From: Astrocystis sublimbata
Lineage: Eukaryota > Ascomycota > Sordariomycetes > Xylariales > Xylariaceae
NCBI GenBank assembly: GCA_022453515.1
Contig: JAJNNY010000052.1
Coordinates: 1-64,000, forward strand
Direction of reading: 5' to 3'
Length of the DNA: 64,000 nt
Shown here: in pieces, positions 57,727-64,000 of the stretch
Layout of the letters: the number at the start of each line of letters is the position of its first letter
Position numbering within the stretch: the stretch's first letter is position 1
Notes under the pieces: generated by a model
Seen by the model: only the letters and a program-made list of their open reading frames with translations
Told to the model about the DNA's origin: nothing
Databases searched by the model: none
Translations under genes and position numbers: made by a program

Positions 57727-58858
57727 TCACAGCGGATGCGATTTCGAAAACAAATCTATCGTGTCAACGTACAGCTCCTCCGCGCTCGTCGTAGCCTGCA
57801 CGTGGTGATTCTGCTCAAGCGCCGCACACCACCGGCGCCACCGCGTGCCGGGACTCGGATCGCGCCAGTTGCGGAACTCGCGCAGGATTCGCGACGTACG
57901 GAGGACGAAGGGGGCGAGGTGGACGTCGACGAGACATAGGTCGCCTCCGAGGAAATAAGGGCCCTGGACGATGTCAACGATAAGTACAGAGTTTTAATTC
58001 AAGGCTTGTATAGACGCGAATTAATGAATTACCAGAAAGTGAGTAAAAAGAAGAAGAAAGGACAAAGGAGAAAAGAAACAAAAAACAGGAACCTACTTGC
58101 TCGTCGGCGGCTTGAACCAAAGACATTAGCTCGCTCTGAAGTCTCTCGATACTTTCAGCCTGCCTCGAGACGTCCGTGGTCCCCAGCAGGTCAAAAAATG
58201 AAGGGACGATCTTCGTGTTGATCTGAATAGGCGCAGTAAGTTGAAAGCGTCCTGAAAGCAAGGGGAATAGGGAAGAGTATACATGGTCAATCCACAATCG
58301 ACAGTTGGCTTTGAGCCTCGGGTCCGTAGGGAGCAAAGGGACCTCTCCGTCATAGTCCTCGAGCTACGCAGAATTACCGTCAGCGATGGCACATTGCGAC
58401 TACCATCCTATCAGAGACTGCTCATCACTCACGTATTCCAGGATGACCGCGCTCTCCCCGCTCGCCCAATCTCCCTGCCGGATGGCCGGGACCAGCCCTC
58501 GGGGATTGGCTTCCAGCAGTTGCGTTGGACGCCCGGACGGATCGGTCTCACAGTACTGATACTGCATGCCCTTCGCTTCGAGGGCGATCCATACTCGCTG
58601 CGAGAAGGGGCTACCGTTGTTTGTTGATCAGCATGCATTTGCATCCCCAAAACAGGCTTTGGCATACCAGAAACTTGCGGCATAGAGCTTCAACGGGCAA
58701 TATTTCGAATGCCTTTTCGCAGTGATGAGAGCATTTCCCGATGGTCTCCTTGGTTGCGGCTGTTTTTGCTTGTGTTCGATACTGTCAGCGATGATACTGG
58801 GGACATCACAACGCTGTATAAGATTGCCATTTAACGGCTTCCCAGGGAATTTGAAAGG
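57727..58858 (-). CDS. glutathione S-transferase (omega-like), 5' end unresolved
   Basis: Thioredoxin-fold GST. Exons 58668-58858, 58433-58610, 58283-58363, 58097-58222 and 57727-57963 join in frame. Marks: LKLYAASFCPFSQRVWIALE with the catalytic-type Cys of omega GSTs, EANPRGLVPAI, GESAVILEYLEDY (glutathione binding), WIDHINTKIVPSFF (start of the helical domain), and GGDLCLVDVHLAPF. The family-like sequence starts at about RRPSGNAL, but the frame upstream has no ATG. Instead it is preceded by a good 3' splice site at 58859, in phase with the end of the gene upstream (exon ending at 58969). Either a small upstream start exon was missed or the gene is transcribed as part of a fusion. GSTs conjugate or reduce small electrophiles in the cytosol. 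Confidence 0.75.
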
Positions 58859-58941
58859 CTGTGCGCGCGCAATCAACCAAGAAAGTTACATCAGAACTCG
58901 ACATATCGTGGAGAGAATCACGTCACCTAGACAGCCCATGC

Positions 58942-60293
58942 CTAGTAGTAGATCACACCAGAACTAACCTGTACTTTCTTCGCTTCCTTCTCTTGTGCCG
59001 CGATGAACCTCTGAACAGTGGACTTCTTGATCTCGTCGCTCTTCTCCAGCGTGTGTTTATGCGGCCCCGGAACGCCGTCCCCTTTACCATTACCCCCGTT
59101 GCCGTTGACTCTCTGGATGGTCCAGTATTTTCTTGCACTGCTTTGGTTGTACAAATGCTGTTCCACCCCGTCCGAAAACTGATGCCGCGGTGAGAGGCTG
59201 GTGGTAGGAGAGGTGTTGATACTGCCATCGGCTGAGAAGGTTGCATCGGGAAAGTGCTCAGTGATCTTGATTTTCACATCGCACAGATCACGGTCCCGTG
59301 CGAAACGCTTCCGCTTCTTTTTGGCTGGATCTTCGGACTTGGGAGTCCCTGGGGGTCGCCCTTTCATCCGACAGTCCCAGTAGTGAGATACTGGTGCCTG
59401 AAGTCAGTGGTATTGTTCGCGGGTATCACAGTCCCGAAGAGACAAGATGGGATGGAGAGGGGGCGAGTAAGAGGTGACCTGGGCGTTTCTCATGATCCTG
59501 GCTCAAAAATAATAGCAGAGTAGTACTCACTGAAATTCTTTCGTTTATATCTCTGCGTCGAGCGATGGGAATAGACATTATCGATATGGGGGAAATAAGT
59601 TTCGAACCTGATGCAAGCTATGTCAGCCTTCACATACCAGCTAGTGAAAAGGGGGGCTTTGGACGCGGCGCACTCATCATTAGACAAGGTGATGGTATCC
59701 CCAACGTTGAACAACTTCTCCCGCCAGGTCGCAAGGCTGGGCGGGTCAATGACTATCCTGTTCACCAACTGCCCATGTGGTCGCTGTTCCGCTGGAAGCT
59801 CGGACAAGTTGACCGCAGGCGGTGGCCCAGGTCGCGCACTAAGTACATCCTTCTCCGGGCTTCGTGGCTGAGAAACGGGAATTTCGGAAGCCAAGAGGCC
59901 GGAGTGCGGTTGGCACGGCGGGCCCGAATGAGGAGGTAGTAAGTTGGGTAGCGAGTGTTGCGGGCGAGAGTGCGAGAGGGGAGGAACCAAGTGAACTGGG
60001 GGCGCAGGAGGCAATTGCTGATCACAGTCAAAGTGGCCTTGTCCTGAGTGGTGGGCCTGTATGAAGTCGGGGTGAACAACAGGTATATTTGAGAGCGGAG
60101 TCAGACGTTGTAGATGCTGCTGAAAGATGTGATCGTGGGCGTTCATGGAGAGCTCGAGACTCGAGTGAGGTGGAAGAGCGGAAATGCGGAAAGCATGTGT
60201 TGGCGGCGGTTGGCTTGAGTGGTGCTGGATGGCGCCAGGAAGTGGTAGGTGTTGATCTTCGGAGGAGGAGAAATGGATCGAGGCCGGGTCCAT
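58942..60293 (-). CDS. fungal hypothetical protein with conserved basic C-terminal region
   Basis: Protein of 403 aa from exons 59531-60293 and 58942-59390 (140-nt intron). The first half is Pro/His/Ser-rich and disordered. The second is conserved in ascomycetes: FTSWYVKADIACIRF, DNVYSHRSTQRYKRKNF, then CRMKGRPPGTPKS, DPAKKKRKRFARDRDLCDVKIKI, and YWTIQRVNGNGGNGK. The basic stretch is a likely nuclear signal; RPPGTPK looks AT-hook-like, which would suggest DNA binding (inference). An ATG at 60338 would add 15 residues. The frame stops at 58942 only if the donor at 58968 is not used; if used, it runs into the GST downstream in frame. Confidence 0.65.
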
Positions 60294-63279
60294 TTTGATG
60301 ACGAATGATGCACGATGAGTGTTATCATGTGTATACATCTAGACCAGCGGCAACTAATATGTATTGATGCTTCCGGGTCTTATTCGTTCGCCCAACTTTT
60401 TCTTGTCCGCCGTTATTATTAACTTTGTCTGTCGGACGGGAGCTCGTGACCTTCGTGCTCAGGCTGGGCGTTGATGCTCGCTTTGAGGTATTAGATCTAT
60501 AAGACTACTGCTATCGTTGCTATCGTTGTTGCTGCTGTTGTTGCCGCTGCTACTGCTAAGCTCATGGATGAAGCTAAAGACAGACGCAGCTTTCCCGCGC
60601 CTTGAACCAGTCCATGCTCATACTGGCGCCAAATATATGAGATATCGAGAGAGTGCAGGATAAAGACCAGAGCCGGCGACAGAGAGTCAGAAGGCACTGG
60701 TATTTGTTGGCACCTAATGCGCACTCAGAGTAAAAGGAGGGACCGCGAGACGAATAGAGGCGGGTCTAGGCGCCAACAATCCTAGGCACGATTAGGAAGA
60801 AGGTGTGTATGTATTGTAAGCGTGGCATGAACTCGGTGGCCGCCCGATTTCTCACTTTGTCAAGAGACAGCAGATTGGGCAGGGGGTTGCCGTGTGAAAT
60901 GAAAGAGGGAAATAAAATCATTTGTCGCGTGCGATGTGCCGGCTGCGAAGACCTGGGCCGACTGGACCAACATGGGCTGGTCTTTGAAGTGTTGATTCTC
61001 TGGATCACAGAGCTTGCAGAGTAGACGTCTTGGGCAACGAAGGGATGGACGGGCGAATCGTTGCCGTTATCACGATTGTTATATTTCCGTGCCTGGTGCC
61101 TGTTTAGCTGTTGGCCAAGGTGGACATCGATCGACAAGCTCCCGGTTGCCAATCGATCAGTTCGTCACCGTCGATGGCACCCCCCTCTGTTGTCGTTGTC
61201 CTGTGATGGGTACAGCAAGGTCACTAGGCAGGATACAGTACACGAACGGTACGTGGTCTACACAAGCTGAGCGGAGCAGACTGCTCTGCTTTTGCAGTGC
61301 TGCATATGTGTACGTCACATGTAGAGAGCTGCCCCGAGGACCTCGATATACGGATGGTAGATGGCACGACATGTTAGGCACAGCTGGTCGACGAGATGCC
61401 AAGGATCTCGGCCAATGGGGCTCGTCTCCATCTGAGGGGGTGAGGCGGGACCGACGACGCTTATGACAGAGCCGGTCCACGGCTTGCTTCTGCATGGCTC
61501 CACCGCGACTATAATACCTCTCGACTTACACATAAAAGGCTGGGAACTACTACGTACACACTCGACGAGCTACATAGTAGCACGGCTCGGTCCACTCTCG
61601 TCAATTCGGTAGTTCGAGATCTACCCGCTGCACACACCAGATCAACCATCGGGCTCATACAGTATACTGTAAATAGACAGACTCGGCGCATCTGTCGATA
61701 TACCTATACCTCAGCGTGTAGAATGCCCAAGCGTCTCTATCTCTCTGCCTGAGCACATGCTATCTAACTATCAGCCGGATAATCTCTTGGGGCCCAACAC
61801 CCATCTTGTTGCAACTCGAGCAACTTCAGGTATTAACCATATGCAGATCACTAGTTGTGCTTAGTCGTATGTTGTAACCTGTGATGTATTCATGCACTCC
61901 GCAAAGAAGGAATCATGTATGAAGCACATGTATGTGTGTACATCCATGATGTATACACATCCGCTTCAGTCCCCCTGCAGCCGAGGCTTCCCTCAGCTGA
62001 GAAACATGGCTTATGCAGAGATCCACCACACCTTACCCATGCCTCGAAAGTCCATCCATTCATCCATCCACCTCGCCATTCTCGGCTACACGCACTGCCA
62101 AGCCGGAACCCATTTTGAGAAAAAGAAAAAGAAACATGGACCGACCTATCTGCCTAGGCACTGAAATGCGAAAGAAAAAGTATGGTTATGCACATCCTCA
62201 CACTAGTAGTTTAGCTGTCCTTCAAAGCTTGTGACAGACAGACAGCCAGAGGTGTCACCTCTATCTACCTACTTCAGGTTCTTTGTTGCCTAACCTAGCA
62301 TTTTGGGTGAGGAATGTACCATGCGTGATGAAGATCAAAGGAAGAGTCAAGTGCATTAGCTCCATGTCTTCCACTGGCTGGTTGGTCATAGGTAAGTCCC
62401 GAGGTCTTTATTCATTTCTACCCCCCTCCTCTCCTCCTCCTCCTTGAAATCCCCATCTTCTCCAATCAACCCCAACATCAACCCTTACGTAACGACACGT
62501 TTCCCAATGTGGAGAAGAGGGGAAGACCTCGCGAGGAATTGGTGCAGGTTACTGCAACCTAAGGTTGGTTCGAGGTCACTAGGTGCCCTACAGCCTAAGG
62601 TGGACTCCATTTCATTACTCCCAACTTGATACTCCCAACTTGATTGAGTGTTTCTATGTTCTAGTGTTGTTCTAATATGTAAGTAGACAGATCAATAGAT
62701 CAATGCTCGTAATATCATATGATAATCGTAAAAGCAGTTAAGGAGGAGTGGATATCAAAAGTACACTACATTATGTACATTGCAAGGTTGAAGGCACATC
62801 TTCCCAGCATTGCCTGAAGATGTACTAGTTCGTAGGTGTGTCCCCTGGTCGAAGAGGCGAAGATGGCGCTATTCCCCGCTTCCAACCGAACCACCCAGCC
62901 GTAGTCTGATGCACTTCTCGTCTCTTAAGTACATACATACATTCATAGTTCAATAGCATGATACAACCTTTACATAGCCTTGGTGCTCATCTCATCCTGT
63001 CCTGAATTCATTCTTTCGTGAAAGTCCGTTCCGGGACTACCAACATAATAATAGCACAGTCAACCTCCAGCCCAACCTCCCAGGAACCCCGGTTTTACCG
63101 GTTTTACATGTCTTTAACTCCATTTCGCGATTATTGCACCCACTCCCTTTGCACCGCATGGGTGCCTCTAGTCGTAGCCACGTTCGAAAGGCCTGAAATC
63201 GTGTTCCCGAGTAGAACGATGACGAAAACAGATGGCGGTGTTCATATTTCCGACCGCAGCCCAAACGAAGTCGTAAATC
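60294..63279. other. long intergenic, no gene accepted
   Basis: About 3 kb with only short ORFs. Contains the GCT/GTT microsatellite at 60506-60558. The first kb is presumably promoter of the basic protein gene. I see no tRNA or repeat ends. Confidence 0.4.
60506..60558. repeat. imperfect GYT trinucleotide microsatellite
   Basis: Alternating GCT, GTT, CTATCGTTG and related units about 210 bp upstream of the basic protein gene start. Imperfect; likely in its promoter or leader. Confidence 0.6.
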
Positions 63280-64000
63280 CTACTGCGCCTCCCAATTCAT
63301 CTCTAAACCCTCATCCATCGACATATTGAGGCCTTGTAATATCGCCTCGGCCGTCCTCGGCGTCATACCTGCGTGCTCGGTTGCCCAATCGCTTGGTAGA
63401 GAAAAGTCATTGCTCGGCGTGTCCGGGATGGCGAAGACTCGACCAGGTGTCGCGCCCGGAACACCGACATTCCCGAATCCGTGGTCGGGGAAAAACGATG
63501 AGGCCCTAGACGTATCCATCTCCGTTGTCCCAGGAATCCCAAGATTGTTATGGTGTGCTCCGACGGGGCTGGTGTGAAAGGAAGCGCCGCCGGAATTCGT
63601 CGTGGAGAACGCTGTGCCACCTACACCATTGCGTCGAGGCTCCGAGCCGTTGCTGCTTGAGTTTGGTGTTGGCCGGTTTGACTGTCCGTCTGGATTGGAC
63701 GACGCCGAGGTGTCATTGGCGTCGCTGCCTCGCGTATCTACATTGTAAGACGTGTGAAAAATCGGCGGAGCACTGATGCCGTTAGTCATGTTGTCGGGTC
63801 CCGGACCCCGTGTTGTTTGTTGCTCTCCCGTATACCAATGCTGTGTGTCGAACGGATTGTGATGTGATCCCTCATTGCCCTGGTTCTGTCGTTCCGGCTC
63901 GACAAGGTCAGGGGCAGTTACGGGCCCTTTGTCATAAACCATGTAATTACAGGAGCTAGAATCATCGCGTACAGCTTCTACTCCACTGCGAAGGCCGTTG
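63280..64000 (-). CDS. C-terminus of a regulator, probably Zn2Cys6 type (runs off right edge)
   Basis: The frame is open from the TAG at 63280-63282 to the window end; the ATG at 63942 is internal, because upstream codons (GLRSGVEAVRDDSSSCNYMVY) read on without stop. The visible ~240 residues are low-complexity, Ser/Asn/Gly/Pro-rich: RPTPNSSSNGSEPRR, SFHTSPVGAHHNNLG, VFAIPDTPSNDFSLPS, and a C-terminal helix-like MTPRTAEAILQGLNMSMDEGLEM. This composition and ending fit C-terminal tails of fungal Zn2Cys6 regulators of the Far/CTF1 kind, but the DNA-binding domain is outside the window, so the family is a guess. Confidence 0.5.
   Translation of the reverse strand, partial: NGLRSGVEAVRDDSSSCNYMVYDKGPVTAPDLVEPERQNQGNEGSHHNPFDTQHWYTGEQQTTRGPGPDNMTNGISAPPIFHTSYNVDTRGSDANDTSASSNPDGQSNRPTPNSSSNGSEPRRNGVGGTAFSTTNSGGASFHTSPVGAHHNNLGIPGTTEMDTSRASSFFPDHGFGNVGVPGATPGRVFAIPDTPSNDFSLPSDWATEHAGMTPRTAEAILQGLNMSMDEGLEMNWEAQ

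Noticed and set aside
1..64000. CRISPR arrays, bacterial operons, phage or intact transposase genes
   Set aside because: None seen; all gene structures are eukaryotic with spliceosomal introns.

Overview
This window looks like chromosomal DNA of a filamentous ascomycete (Pezizomycotina, probably a sordariomycete). Genes sit on both strands, one per 2-4 kb, with short GT-AG introns of mostly 50-90 nt and CTRAY-like branch points. The protein types are fungal: HET-domain NLR, SAT4/rhodopsin-domain membrane protein, TAP-like hydrolase, C2H2 regulator and 14-TM drug transporters. Housekeeping genes (Nup84, Smt3/SUMO, CK2 beta, Vps37, lipid phosphatase, LIM protein) fill the right half. Exon borders below were read by eye from splice signals, reading-frame phase and protein-family continuity.

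Left half (1-28.7 kb), accessory in character. A HET/NB-ARC gene runs off the left edge and carries an in-frame stop and a damaged Walker A motif. Next comes a DUF1624 membrane protein. From 5.6 to 19.6 kb lies a compact set: DHA1-type MFS transporter, M28 glutamate carboxypeptidase II-like protein, cytochrome P450, Fe(II)/2-oxoglutarate dioxygenase, a 502-aa protein of no family I recognise, and a DHA2-type MFS transporter. Two divergent promoters are embedded in it. The composition (two oxidases, two exporters, one unassigned globular enzyme, no PKS/NRPS/terpene/DMATS gene) is that of a small natural-product cluster whose core enzyme is non-canonical. The unassigned protein is the best candidate for the core. 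Beyond it are an F-box-like protein and a six-exon secreted TAP-family serine hydrolase, then a gene-poor stretch.

Right half (28.7-64 kb). In order: a C2H2 regulator, ESCRT-I Vps37, nucleoporin Nup84, SUMO, a three-LIM paxillin-like protein, a SAT4-type membrane protein flanked by two related LTR-like repeats, a 2EXR/F-box-like protein, an AT-rich gene-free stretch, a PAP2 lipid phosphatase, CK2 regulatory subunit, a GST whose 5' end has no ATG and is in splice-compatible frame with the gene upstream, that upstream basic protein, and the C-terminus of a gene leaving the right edge, probably a Zn2Cys6-type regulator.

I found no convincing tRNA or rRNA gene, no CRISPR array and no intact transposon.
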